64,000 bases of DNA, from contig JAUCPW010000025.1 in assembly GCA_030373045.1 (NCBI GenBank), positions 1-64,000 on the forward strand, written 5' to 3'. Shown here piece by piece: positions 34,928 through 43,999 of this stretch (position 1 is its first letter; each line of letters starts with the position of its first letter). This DNA is from Candidatus Fermentibacter sp. (lineage in GTDB: Bacteria; Fermentibacterota; Fermentibacteria; Fermentibacterales; Fermentibacteraceae). Position numbers and translations under genes: made by a program. Under the pieces are notes generated by a model that searched no databases, had not been told where the DNA came from, and was given only the letters and a program-made list of their open reading frames with translations.

Positions 34928-37762
34928 TCATACCACCCGGCGGCATGGCGTCAATGGGCCGGCGGAGACGGACGTGGCGCGGAGCCTGCCGTCGCGGCCC
35001 GCTGCGACCCTCAGTACGACGGTGGCGCCCTCCCTGCGCGATATCAGGCGTGACTGCGAGTACAGGGGGGACGGCAGGAAGACGTCGGCATACCCCCTGT
35101 CGTCCTCGAGCATGAGGAAACCAGCCCCCTCGGAGAGGCTCCTGCGGGAGGCCACCCTGCCCCAGATGCCGGACTGGACGGCCCCGGTGAGACGATCGAG
35201 CGGAACGGTGCCGTCCGGGCGATCGACCAGCGAGAGGGGGCTGCAGGTGACCGCCGCCCCGAGAAACTCGAGATCGAGCGATACCATCTCGCTCCTGCAG
35301 TGTTCGGGGATCCCGGGCAGCCCCTCCTCCTCCCGCGTGAAGAAGCCACCGGACCTGCGGTTCATCTCCCAGAGGGCCCCGGGGCGGGTCAGGCCGATCT
35401 CCCCGAAGCACCCGGCCTGAGCCATGGCCTTCACGACCCCGCGACCCACGCCCGCGGCGACGACCTGCCCCGGGGAGTCGTACGGCCTCCCCCGGACGAG
35501 TGCGGCATGCTCCGAGGGCCCCATGCCGCGCAGGCTCGAGAATCCGAGCATCACGCCCCCACCGGACGGCCTGGCGCACCACTCCCCCGAGTTGACCCCC
35601 GGCGGCGCGATCGCGAGCCCGAGGCGCCTGGCCTCCTCCACATAGGTCCGCTGGTCGTAGAAGCCTCCGCCTCCTGCCAGGACGGCGGCCATGAAGCATG
35701 CCGGGCTCGAGGCCTTCAGGGATGCCGAGATGCACGCTATCGCTGCATACGAGTAGGCGTGGGCCCGGCAGAATCCGTACCCGGCGAAGCGCGAGAGGAA
35801 GGCGTGGACGGCCGAGGCCCGGGCGCCCTCCACCCCGAATGCCTCGAGATCCGCGGGCGACAGCCTCTTCCTCTTCAGCCGGCGCCTGACCAGGTCGCCC
35901 TGCCCTTCGTCGATTCCGAGGAGCCTTGCGGCGCACTCCGACACGTCCTCCTCGTAGAGCATCTCGCCGAAGCTGCCGCCCAGGATGTCGCGAAGCTCGT
36001 CGAACTCCCACTCCGGACGGGCTTCGCCCTTCATGGCCGCGAAGAAGCGCTCCCTGGTCCCGCTGCCCGAGGCGCCCGGCCTGACCAGGGCCAGCGCGCG
36101 CGCCACGTCGTCGAGGCTCGCCACCCTCATCTCCGTCAGGAGGCCCCTGAGCGCCGGGGACTCGACATGTGCGACGCCTATCGTCCTGCCCGACGCCATC
36201 AGCTCGAGGGCGTCCCGGATGTCCCCCGGGACGTGCGGCATCCCGCCCCGGGCCGCCTGCCCGCCCCGCGCATCCCATCCGAGGGCGAGGGAAATGGCGG
36301 TGAGGCCGCGCTGTCCGAGCAGATCCATCTTCAGGAGCCCGGCTCTCTCGACTCCGACCATGTCGAACTGGGTGACGGCCTGGCCCGACGTGCCGGGCGA
36401 CAGCGGCACGACCTCGCAGACCGGGCGCGGGGATATCACGATCCCGCAGGGATGGGGGGCGACATGCGAGGGCAGGCCCTCGAGCAGGGCGGCGTCGGCC
36501 AGGAGGCGTCTGCCGGCATCCCTCCGCCAGACCGCGGCATCCCGGTCGTCGAGGAGCACCGACATCGAGTCTATGTCGGACGGGCCCAGCCCGGCCGCCG
36601 AGGCGGCGCAGCGGAACGCGGAGCTGCGCCTGTGCCTCACGATCTCGCCCACGCAGGCCGACTCCCGGCCCCACCTGCCCAGGACGAAGGACACGACCTC
36701 GTCGCGCCGCGCACTGTCGATGTCGAGGTCGATGTCGGGCGGATCGGGCCTCTGCGGATTGAAGAACCGGCTGAAGGACAGGCCGCAGCGCAGCGGGCAG
36801 ACCCCCGAGATGCCCAGCAGGTAGCTCACCATGCTGCCCGCGGCCGACCCGCGCGCCGTCGCCGATATGCCCCTCGCGGCGCAGAATTCCGCAACCTCCC
36901 TGAAGGCGAGGAAGTATCCGGCCAGGCCCGCGGCCGCTATGGCCGAAAGCTCCGTCTCCAGGCGCCTCCGGGCCGCCATGCCGTTCCCGTAGGTGCGCCG
37001 GAATGCCTCCTCGGCCATGCTTCGCAGGAGCGGCACGCTGCCGGCATCTCCGGCCGACAGGAGGAGGCCCGCATGGGGGTGGAACGCGTCCAGCCGGGAT
37101 GCAAGCAGGGCCGCGCCCTCGCGCGAGGCGCGCAGACCGGTGAACTGACGCTCCAGCGCTCCGTCGCCGGGCATGGAGGCATGGCGCGAGGCGAACGCCC
37201 GTGACGGCAGCGAAGCCTCGGAAGAACCGGCGGAGGCGGCCCGCAGAAGCCTGTGCGCCCTGCGCGAGGATTCCGCGATGGAAACGACCGGCCAGCATGC
37301 CGCAGGCACGATGCCCGCCCCGGTGAACGAAGCCTCCGACACCCCGGGATCGTTTCCGAAACACGCCGGGAGGACCGCACCGAAAAGGGCGCCCGAGAAC
37401 CCGGCCTCCGCCAGGGCCAGGGCGTCACCAGGCCGGGAGACGAGCGCCGCGAGACGGTCCGTGCCGGACGAGAAGGCCTCGGCGAGGGGGAGCTGCGACG
37501 AGACGGCCGTGACAAGGGACGAGAGCTGGGCCCAGCCGCCTTCGAGGGAGGCCAGGACCACCCCCGGGGAGATCCGGCAGCCGGCTCCCGGCTTCATCCC
37601 GTCCGGGGCGGCAGCCTGGAACTCGTGCTGGCCGTGGAGACCCCCGGAATCGGCGAGCAGCACTCCGGCAGCCCCGGGGGGCGCCGCGCAGGCGATGTCG
37701 GACGGCGTCTCGACGCCGTAGCCGAAGGAGTAGCAGCTCCTCGCTACGATGATGGCACTCAT
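34928..37762 (-). CDS. DnaE-type DNA polymerase III alpha subunit with degenerate PHP domain
   Basis: This 944-residue C-family polymerase is short next to replicative DnaE (about 1100-1200) and nearer to DnaE2-like forms. The palm has RGSAAGSMVSYLLGI, DPPDIDLDID with two catalytic Asp residues, and LLKMDLLGQRGLT with the third. The N-terminal PHP domain is present in outline (SYSFGYG, LLADSGGLHGQHEF), but the metal-binding His and Asp are missing. A C-terminal OB-like segment is retained. The usual partners imuA and imuB are not adjacent. An ATG five codons upstream is also open. Confidence 0.88.
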   Translation of the reverse strand: MSAIIVARSCYSFGYGVETPSDIACAAPPGAAGVLLADSGGLHGQHEFQAAAPDGMKPGAGCRISPGVVLASLEGGWAQLSSLVTAVSSQLPLAEAFSSGTDRLAALVSRPGDALALAEAGFSGALFGAVLPACFGNDPGVSEASFTGAGIVPAACWPVVSIAESSRRAHRLLRAASAGSSEASLPSRAFASRHASMPGDGALERQFTGLRASREGAALLASRLDAFHPHAGLLLSAGDAGSVPLLRSMAEEAFRRTYGNGMAARRRLETELSAIAAAGLAGYFLAFREVAEFCAARGISATARGSAAGSMVSYLLGISGVCPLRCGLSFSRFFNPQRPDPPDIDLDIDSARRDEVVSFVLGRWGRESACVGEIVRHRRSSAFRCAASAAGLGPSDIDSMSVLLDDRDAAVWRRDAGRRLLADAALLEGLPSHVAPHPCGIVISPRPVCEVVPLSPGTSGQAVTQFDMVGVERAGLLKMDLLGQRGLTAISLALGWDARGGQAARGGMPHVPGDIRDALELMASGRTIGVAHVESPALRGLLTEMRVASLDDVARALALVRPGASGSGTRERFFAAMKGEARPEWEFDELRDILGGSFGEMLYEEDVSECAARLLGIDEGQGDLVRRRLKRKRLSPADLEAFGVEGARASAVHAFLSRFAGYGFCRAHAYSYAAIACISASLKASSPACFMAAVLAGGGGFYDQRTYVEEARRLGLAIAPPGVNSGEWCARPSGGGVMLGFSSLRGMGPSEHAALVRGRPYDSPGQVVAAGVGRGVVKAMAQAGCFGEIGLTRPGALWEMNRRSGGFFTREEEGLPGIPEHCRSEMVSLDLEFLGAAVTCSPLSLVDRPDGTVPLDRLTGAVQSGIWGRVASRRSLSEGAGFLMLEDDRGYADVFLPSPLYSQSRLISRREGATVVLRVAAGRDGRLRATSVSAGPLTPCRRVV

Positions 37763-37766
37763 GCCC

Positions 37767-37778
37767 GATGTATACATC
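37767..37778 (-). promoter_or_regulatory. 12-bp palindrome before the polymerase gene
   Basis: GATGTATACATC is a perfect palindrome ending 4 bases before the preferred polymerase ATG. It contains TATACA, so it could be a -10 element or operator. It may simply be chance. Confidence 0.35.
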
Positions 37779-37881
37779 TGTTTGCATCGGGGCGCCAGCC
37801 GCCGTGCGCCGGACCGGCCGCTTCACAACATGATGCGATATGGAGTCTGCTGCAGGTGGAGCCGGGGACGCCGCTCCGGGA

Positions 37882-38466
37882 TCAGCCAGTGCGCCTCTGC
37901 CCGCCGGATTCGCTCCGGCGGCCGGCCTGACCGGTGCCGGAAGCGCGCAGGGCGAGCCCTCCGGTCGCCGGCATGACGGGGACGCCGGATTCGAGGTACA
38001 TCTCCATGCGGTAGAAGGGGACCTTGCCGCGGTCTTCGAGGAGCTTGGAGCCTTCGCCGGTGACCACGAACCCGCAGCCGAGGTAGCAGGAGATGGCCCT
38101 GGGATTGGTTCTCCGGACGTGGAGCCGGACCGTGTCGAAACCGAGCACCCTCCTGGCGGCGGGGATCGCCTTCGCTATGGCCCTGCGTCCTATCCCCCTG
38201 CCCAGGGACTCGGTCCGTCCGATCACTATCCCCATCACTCCTATCGACCTGTCGTTCCTCTTCAGGTCGAACCAGATGCCGCCCACGGTGGAACCGTCGA
38301 CCTCGATCGCGTACCAGACATAGTCGAGGCCCCAGCCCTCGAATCCCGAACCGTCGAAGTTCACGGGGCTCAGCCTCTCCATGTACCTGTCGGAGTCGAT
38401 CTCGTCGCGCCAGCGCTCGAGCGAGGGCAGGTCGCGCTCCGCGAATCTCCTCAGGGATATCCTCAT
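37882..38466 (-). CDS. GNAT family acetyltransferase
   Basis: This 194-residue protein has the GNAT core: LRRFAERDLPSLERW, VGGIWFDL, the acetyl-CoA loop SLGRGIGRRAIAKA (R-x-x-G-x-G/A type) and RRTNPRAISCYLGCGFV. The substrate is unknown. I start at MRISLRRF, preceded by GGAAAGAAG; six more codons are open upstream. The C-terminal 25 residues are basic and low in complexity. Confidence 0.85.
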   Translation of the reverse strand: MRISLRRFAERDLPSLERWRDEIDSDRYMERLSPVNFDGSGFEGWGLDYVWYAIEVDGSTVGGIWFDLKRNDRSIGVMGIVIGRTESLGRGIGRRAIAKAIPAARRVLGFDTVRLHVRRTNPRAISCYLGCGFVVTGEGSKLLEDRGKVPFYRMEMYLESGVPVMPATGGLALRASGTGQAGRRSESGGQRRTG

Positions 38467-38607
38467 CAAAGTTCTTCTTTCCATATAAAACGACCCGGAC
38501 GACCGGGTAATATCGTGTTATCATAACATCTCCCCCCATTCCCGGGCAAGGTCTTCCCCCCGGAGGGGCGGGGAGTGTAGCTTTGCGCTGCAGAACGGGA
38601 GAATCTC

Positions 38608-39423
38608 TTGAGGACATCCGACAGGGGACACTGGGACAGGTTCTGGACCCGGGGGCGCAAGACCCGGGAAATCTACGACAACGCCGGGAGGATCACCGGA
38701 GAGATCGCCCTGGCCATGGACGTGCGGGGAAGGGCCTGTCTCGAGGTTGGCGCAGCCACCGCGCGCGATACCGCGGCCCTCGCCCGGGCCGGCGCGTTCG
38801 CCGTCGCCCTCGACTACTCCCCCGCCGCGCTCTCGATCGCGAGGGACGTCTGCCGGGGCACGGGGGCCGCCCTCGTCTGCGGCGACGCCTTCCATCTCCC
38901 CTTCCGTGACGGATCCTTCGATCTCGTTTTCCATCAGGGAGTGCTCGAACACTTCCGGGAGCCTGCGGGCCTGCTGGACGAGAACAGGAGGGTGCTCTCG
39001 GCATCGGGCCTCGTCCTGGTCGACGTCCCCCAGACATTCCACCCGTACACAGCGGTGAAGAAGATCCTGATCGCCGCCGGAGCCTGGTTCGCGGGATGGG
39101 AGACCCAGTTCACGAGGCGGTCCCTCGAGACGCTCCTGCGGAAGAGCGGCCTCGCGCCCTGCAGGGCTTACGGCCGGTTCATGAGCCCTTCGCTCTCGTA
39201 CCGGATCCTGAGGGAGATCCTGTTCAAGGCGGGTGTCAGGCTCCCGCTGGATCCCGTCCTCGTCGGCCCGGTGCACAGGCTGAGGGCCCGCGTCAGGATG
39301 GCGGTGGAGGGCACGCGGGCCGGCCCGGCGCTGGGCTACGTCATCGGAGTCTTCGCCGGGAGGGGCTCCCGCCCCGGGGATCGTGCAGCCGCTCCGCCGG
39401 AGAGCGCGAGGGAAGCCCCATGA
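38608..39423 (+). CDS. SAM-dependent methyltransferase
   Basis: This 271-residue class I methyltransferase has motif I CLEVGAATARDTAAL, motif II VALDYSPAALSIAR and GSFDLVFHQGVLEHF, common in UbiE/Methyltransf_11 proteins. It starts at TTG and overlaps the following glycosyltransferase by 4 bases (ATGA). That suggests it methylates a sugar or lipid in surface glycan synthesis. Confidence 0.88.
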   Translation: MRTSDRGHWDRFWTRGRKTREIYDNAGRITGEIALAMDVRGRACLEVGAATARDTAALARAGAFAVALDYSPAALSIARDVCRGTGAALVCGDAFHLPFRDGSFDLVFHQGVLEHFREPAGLLDENRRVLSASGLVLVDVPQTFHPYTAVKKILIAAGAWFAGWETQFTRRSLETLLRKSGLAPCRAYGRFMSPSLSYRILREILFKAGVRLPLDPVLVGPVHRLRARVRMAVEGTRAGPALGYVIGVFAGRGSRPGDRAAAPPESAREAP

Positions 39424-40538
39424 AGGTGCTGGTGCTCAACTGGCGTGATCCGAGGAACCCGGAGGCGGGAGGCGCCGAGGTGCACCTCCACGAGATAATG
39501 CGGCGGGCCGCCTCGGCCGGCCATGAGATAGTGCAGGTCTCCCAGGCCTGCGACGGGCTGCCCCGGGAGGAGACCATCGACGGAGTCGGGATAATCCGCA
39601 GAAGCGGCCGGTCCACGTTCAACCTGGGCCTCCGGGGATGGTGCAGGAGGCATCTCGACCTGGCCTCCTTCGACCTGGTCGTCGAGGACCTCTGCAAGCT
39701 GCCATTCTTCTCGCCCTCCTGGTCTCCAGCCCCGGTGCTGGTGCTGGTGCCGCACCTCTTCGGCACCACGGCCTACAGGGAGGTGGCATTCCCCCTGGCA
39801 CTCTACGTCAACGCCCTCGAGAGGCTGATACCGCGGGTGTACCGCGGCTGCCGCTTCGTCGCCATCTCGGAGAGCACGAAACGCGATCTGGAGCGCAGGG
39901 GGATCCCCGGCGGAGACATCTCCGTCAGCCCCTGCGGCATAGATCTCGACGAATACGCGCCTTCGCCTTCGGACGCTCACGATCCGCGCACGATCCTCTA
40001 CGTCGGCAGGCTGAAGAGGTACAAGGGGGTGCAGACCCTGATCGAGGCGCTCTCCATCCTCAGGGAGCGCGGATCGGACGTCGTCCTGCGGGTCGTGGGG
40101 ACGGGAGACTACCGGGAGGAGCTCGAACGTCTCGCTGACCGGCTGGGCCTGCGGGACAGAGTCGTCTTCACGGGCTTCGTCCCCGGGGAGAGCAAGCTGG
40201 CCGAGCTCAGGAACGCATGCGTCGCCGCCCTGCCCTCGGAGAAGGAGGGCTGGGGCCTCACCGTGATCGAGGCCAATGCGTGCGGGACCCCGGTGGTCGC
40301 CAGCGACAGCGACGGCCTGAGGGACTCCGTGCGCAACGGAGAGACGGGCATCCTGGTGCCTCACGGCGATCCTGCAGCCCTTGCCGACGCCCTGTCGGCC
40401 GTACTGTCCGACCCCGTCCTGAGGGCGCGCCTGTCGGAGGCCGGGAAGGTCTGGGCCGGGCGCTTCAGGTGGGACGTCACCGCCGGCGAGGTCATCGGCG
40501 AGATGATCAGGGCCGCCGGGGCGGGCATTCAGCGGTAG
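39420..40538 (+). CDS. GT4-type glycosyltransferase
   Basis: This 372-residue GT-B enzyme has an N-terminal NPEAGGAEVHLHEIMRR motif (mannosyltransferase PimB-like), YVGRLKRYKGVQTLIEAL and SEKEGWGLTVIEANACGTPV with E-x7-E. It is coupled to the upstream methyltransferase. Its stop region overlaps the convergent phosphoesterase gene by 10 bases. Confidence 0.92.
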   Translation: MKVLVLNWRDPRNPEAGGAEVHLHEIMRRAASAGHEIVQVSQACDGLPREETIDGVGIIRRSGRSTFNLGLRGWCRRHLDLASFDLVVEDLCKLPFFSPSWSPAPVLVLVPHLFGTTAYREVAFPLALYVNALERLIPRVYRGCRFVAISESTKRDLERRGIPGGDISVSPCGIDLDEYAPSPSDAHDPRTILYVGRLKRYKGVQTLIEALSILRERGSDVVLRVVGTGDYREELERLADRLGLRDRVVFTGFVPGESKLAELRNACVAALPSEKEGWGLTVIEANACGTPVVASDSDGLRDSVRNGETGILVPHGDPAALADALSAVLSDPVLRARLSEAGKVWAGRFRWDVTAGEVIGEMIRAAGAGIQR

Positions 40539-41233
40539 AGGCGCATCCACAGGCCGTCGGGGAGCCCCGCGGCCCTTATCGACTCAGCGGCCCTGTCCAC
40601 GTCGTATTCCACCCTCACATGCCGGTACATTCCCGAATCCGTATCCAGAAGCAGGTAGGCCGCCCTCGGATCGGCGTCGCGGGGCTGGCCCACGCTGCCC
40701 GCGGCCACGACGCAGCATCCCGGGAGGATCCCGCCTTCATCGGTCGAGAACGATCCGTCCGGGCGCCACAACCCGGGGACGTGGGTGTGGCCGGTCAGCA
40801 TCACGATTCCGGGGAAGAGCCTGCAGCACTTCCGTGCCAGCGACGGATGGAGGATGTAGGTGAACGAGCCCGGGTCGGGCGGGAAGGAATGACAGAGGAT
40901 ACAGCCGGCCTTCTGCGCCGTGAGAGGGAGCCCGGCGAGGTACCCGAGCGAGTCCCGGTCGAGGACCCTCCTGTTCCAGCAGACCGTCACCGCGGCTGCA
41001 GGACCGAAGTTCCCGAGGGGTTCGACGCCGCCGGCACCCAGGTCGTGGTTGCCCGCGACCACCAGGTCACAGGCCGCCCGGACCATCCGGATGCAGGGGG
41101 ACGGGTCTCCGCCGTAGCCGACGACGTCCCCGAGGCAGACCGTGCAGTCGGCGCCCGAACCGTCCGCGTGGGAGAGCACGGCCTCCAGCGCGGGGAGGTT
41201 GGAGTGGACGTCCGAGAGGACCCTGAGGAGCAA
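40529..41233 (-). CDS. YfcE-like metallophosphoesterase
   Basis: This 234-residue enzyme carries the complete motif set: VLSDVHSNLPALEAV, CLGDVVGYGGDP, VAGNHDLG, CHSFPP and LTGHTHVPG. SVGQPRD near the end is typical of bacterial phosphodiesterases of this group. The substrate is not known. It starts at TTG, 3 bases after nusB, and appears to be the last gene of the riboflavin operon. Confidence 0.9.
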   Translation of the reverse strand: MLLRVLSDVHSNLPALEAVLSHADGSGADCTVCLGDVVGYGGDPSPCIRMVRAACDLVVAGNHDLGAGGVEPLGNFGPAAAVTVCWNRRVLDRDSLGYLAGLPLTAQKAGCILCHSFPPDPGSFTYILHPSLARKCCRLFPGIVMLTGHTHVPGLWRPDGSFSTDEGGILPGCCVVAAGSVGQPRDADPRAAYLLLDTDSGMYRHVRVEYDVDRAAESIRAAGLPDGLWMRLYR

Positions 41234-41236
41234 GCG

Positions 41237-41644
41237 CTAGCCCCCGCCCCCGGATCTGCAGGCCTTGTCGAGCACCCCGTTGATGAAGGCCGCGGCCTCG
41301 TCGTCGAGGAATTCGCGCGACAGCTCGATGGCCTCGTCGATCGCCACCGGAACCGGGGTTCCGGCGTATCTCACCTCGGCCAGACCCTGCTCGAGTATCA
41401 GCCTGGCCAGCAGGTGGAGCCGCGAGAGGCTCCAGTTCCTGAGAGCCCCCTCGAGTGCGGCGTCCAGACCCGCCCTGTCCCTGTCGATCCCCGCCGCGAG
41501 TTCTCTGATCCAGAGCCTCTCGGGCGGATCGAACCTCATCGAGAGGCCCAGCCTGTCCAGGTTCTCGGCGAGGCCGTCGCCGTTCATGTCGGAGGCGTAC
41601 CTCGCCTGCAGCAGGAACTTGCGCGCCCTGTTGCGGACTCCCAA
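41237..41644 (-). CDS. nusB: Transcription antitermination factor NusB
   Basis: This 135-residue all-helical protein binds boxA RNA with ribosomal protein S10 during rRNA transcription. It has RNRARKFLLQARYASDM at the N-terminus, LARLILEQGLAEVRY in the middle and the family's VAIDEAIELSREFLDDEAAAFINGVLD. It starts at TTG one base after the ribH stop; ribH-nusB is a widely conserved pair. Confidence 0.95.
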   Translation of the reverse strand: MGVRNRARKFLLQARYASDMNGDGLAENLDRLGLSMRFDPPERLWIRELAAGIDRDRAGLDAALEGALRNWSLSRLHLLARLILEQGLAEVRYAGTPVPVAIDEAIELSREFLDDEAAAFINGVLDKACRSGGGG

Positions 41645-41645
41645 G

Positions 41646-42155
41646 CTACTTCTCCCCCTCCGGGGCTTCCTCTTCCTCGCAGGCTTCGCCGTCGAGGTAG
41701 CGGTAGAGCCCGGCCATCTCGAGGGCGGTCATGGCGGCGTCGAAACCGCGGTTCCCCGACTTCGCCCCGGCCCTGTCGACAGCCTGCTCGACCGAATCTG
41801 CCGTGATGATCCCGTAGATGACGGGGATGTCGGATTCGGCGGCCAGGGCGGCTATGCCCTTGGCGCTCTCGGCGGCTACGTACTCGAAGTGGGGTGTGTC
41901 GCCGCGGATCACGGCGCCGAGGCAGACGACCGCGTCGAATCCGCCGGCCAGCACGACGCGCGAGGCCACGGCGGGTATCTCCCAGGCTCCGGGGGTCTTG
42001 AAGATGTCGATGTCGTCCGGATTGACCCCGTGGCGCTCCAGGCAGTCCAGGGCGCCCTCCACGAGCCTCTCGGTTATGAATCCGTTGAACCTGCTCACTA
42101 CGAGGGCCACCCTGAGACCCCCGCCCTCGAGGCTGCCCTCATGTATCCAGGCCAT
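41646..42155 (-). CDS. ribH: 6,7-dimethyl-8-ribityllumazine synthase
   Basis: This 169-residue enzyme condenses the ribityl-aminouracil with dihydroxybutanone phosphate in riboflavin synthesis. Motifs are [46 protein letters not shown] with its catalytic His, and [14 protein letters not shown]. The ATG follows GGAAGGAGTGGGGA and lies 17 bases inside ribBA. The acidic tail ([13 protein letters not shown]) is slightly longer than usual. Confidence 0.97.
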   Translation of the reverse strand: MAWIHEGSLEGGGLRVALVVSRFNGFITERLVEGALDCLERHGVNPDDIDIFKTPGAWEIPAVASRVVLAGGFDAVVCLGAVIRGDTPHFEYVAAESAKGIAALAAESDIPVIYGIITADSVEQAVDRAGAKSGNRGFDAAMTALEMAGLYRYLDGEACEEEEAPEGEK

Positions 42156-43362
42156 TCCCCACTCCTTCCAGCATGTGACCGAGCTTCTCCTTCTTCGTTC
42201 TCAGATACTTCTCGTTCTCGCTGACGGGGTCGACCTCGAGCCTCACCCGCTCCACGACCTCCAGGCCGTAGCCGCTCAGGCCGACGATCTTGCGAGGATT
42301 GTTCGTCAGGAGCCTGATGGTCGAGAGCCCCAGATCGGCCAGGATCTGCGCCCCGATCCCGTAGTCCCTCAGGTCGGCCTCGAAGCCGAGCCTCTCGTTT
42401 GCCTCGACGGTGTCGAGCCCGTGATCCTGGAGGTTGTAGGCATGGATCTTGTTCACGATGCCTATCCCCCTGCCCTCCTGGGACATGTACAGGAGCACGC
42501 CGGCGCCCTCCTCCTCGATCCTGTGCATCGCGAGGTGGAGCTGGGAGCCGCAGTCGCATCTCCTCGACCCGAAGACGTCCCCCGTGAGGCACTGGGAGTG
42601 CACCCTCACCAGCACGTTGCCTCGCCCGGCGACATCCCCCTTCACCAGGGCCACGTGGAGTTCCCTGTCCACGAGGCTCTCGTAGATGGACAACCTGAAC
42701 GAGCCCCACTCGGTCGGGAGATCGGACTCGGCCACCCTCCGGACGAGCTTCTCGGTCCTCCTCCTGTACTTCACCAGCTCCTCGACGGTGGTGAGGAGCA
42801 GGCCATGCCTCTGTGCGAACTCCCTCAACTGGGGGAGCCTCGCCATGGTTCCGTCGTCGTTCATCACCTCGCAGAGCACGCCCGCGGGTCTGAGGCCGGA
42901 GAGCCTCGCGAGGTCGACAGCGGCCTCGGTGTGCCCGGTGCGCCTGAGGACGCCGCCCTCGCGGGCGCAGAGCGGGAAGATGTGGCCCGGCCGGGCGAGG
43001 TCCTCCGGCCTGGAGCCGTCACCGATGGCCACCTCGATGGTCTTCGCCCTGTCGGCGGCGGAGATGCCGGTGCTCACGCCCCGGGCCGCGTCTATGCTCA
43101 CCATGAACGCCGTGCTGTGGAGGGCGGTGTTGCGCGTTACCATCTCCCCTATCTCGAGCCTGTCGAGGCTCTCGCGGGTCATGGCGAGGCAGATCAGCCC
43201 CCTGGCCTCCCTGGCCATGAAGTTGATCGCGCGCGCCGAGCACTTCTCCGCCGCCACGACGATGTCTCCCTCGTTCTCGCGGTTCTCGTCGTCCACGACG
43301 ATTATCATCTCGCCGCGGCCTATCGCTTCGAGAGCCTCCTCAGCCCTGGCTGTGCCGTTCAA
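42139..43362 (-). CDS. ribBA: Bifunctional DHBP synthase / GTP cyclohydrolase II
   Basis: This 407-residue fusion supplies both riboflavin precursors. The N-terminal RibB half has [18 protein letters not shown] and [11 protein letters not shown]; the C-terminal RibA half has [20 protein letters not shown] (zinc cysteines), [13 protein letters not shown] and [10 protein letters not shown]. It starts at TTG with GGGAGTACC upstream and overlaps ribE by 23 bases. Confidence 0.97.
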   Translation of the reverse strand: MNGTARAEEALEAIGRGEMIIVVDDENRENEGDIVVAAEKCSARAINFMAREARGLICLAMTRESLDRLEIGEMVTRNTALHSTAFMVSIDAARGVSTGISAADRAKTIEVAIGDGSRPEDLARPGHIFPLCAREGGVLRRTGHTEAAVDLARLSGLRPAGVLCEVMNDDGTMARLPQLREFAQRHGLLLTTVEELVKYRRRTEKLVRRVAESDLPTEWGSFRLSIYESLVDRELHVALVKGDVAGRGNVLVRVHSQCLTGDVFGSRRCDCGSQLHLAMHRIEEEGAGVLLYMSQEGRGIGIVNKIHAYNLQDHGLDTVEANERLGFEADLRDYGIGAQILADLGLSTIRLLTNNPRKIVGLSGYGLEVVERVRLEVDPVSENEKYLRTKKEKLGHMLEGVGNGLDT

Positions 43363-43999
43363 GGTACTCCCTCAGGAGCGAATCGCGCTCCGCTGTTCCG
43401 GACGCACCGCGCCGCCCCCCGGATCCCTGCCGGGATCCAGCGAGGACGGCCTGGACATACTTGCCGATGATGTCGAATTCGAGGTTCACACGGGTGCCCC
43501 CGCGCCAGGCGGAGGCGCCGGTCGATGCGACGGTGAGCGGGATCAGCGCCACTCCGAACCGTCCGGCCTCCGAGGAGGCCACGGTCAGGCTTATGCCGTC
43601 CACGGCCACGGATCCCTTCTCGACGATCAGCCCCTCGAACGCGCCGGGGAAGGACACGGTCGCCTCCATGCCCGCACCTGACCGCCTCACTGCCTCCACG
43701 ACGCCCGTGCAGTCGACGTGCCCGGTGACGAAATGGCCATGCAGCCTTCCGGAGAGGGGCAGCGGAAGCTCCAGGTTCACCAGGTCCCCCGGGCGGTAGG
43801 AGGCCGCCTTCGTCCGCGACAGGGTCTCCTCCGAGAGGTCGAACAGGCAGTCCCCGCCCGAGGAATCCTTCACCGTCAGACAGGAGCCGTCGACACAGAC
43901 GCTCCAGCCCCGCTCCACCGCGAACCCGGGCGCGCGCAGGCGCAGCACGGCTCCTGCCTCGGCCACGGAAGCGGTCCTATCTATCAGACCCGTGAACAA
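43340..43999 (-). CDS. ribE: Riboflavin synthase
   Basis: The 219-residue enzyme makes riboflavin from two lumazine molecules. The two repeated barrels begin MFTGLID and VTGHVDCTG; the first has [11 protein letters not shown] with its Cys and the second has [12 protein letters not shown]. The C-terminal basic extension beyond [12 protein letters not shown] is a little longer than usual. It starts at TTG after GGAGGGCCGTA and overlaps ribD by 23 bases. Confidence 0.97.
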   Translation of the reverse strand: MFTGLIDRTASVAEAGAVLRLRAPGFAVERGWSVCVDGSCLTVKDSSGGDCLFDLSEETLSRTKAASYRPGDLVNLELPLPLSGRLHGHFVTGHVDCTGVVEAVRRSGAGMEATVSFPGAFEGLIVEKGSVAVDGISLTVASSEAGRFGVALIPLTVASTGASAWRGGTRVNLEFDIIGKYVQAVLAGSRQGSGGRRGASGTAERDSLLREYLERHSQG

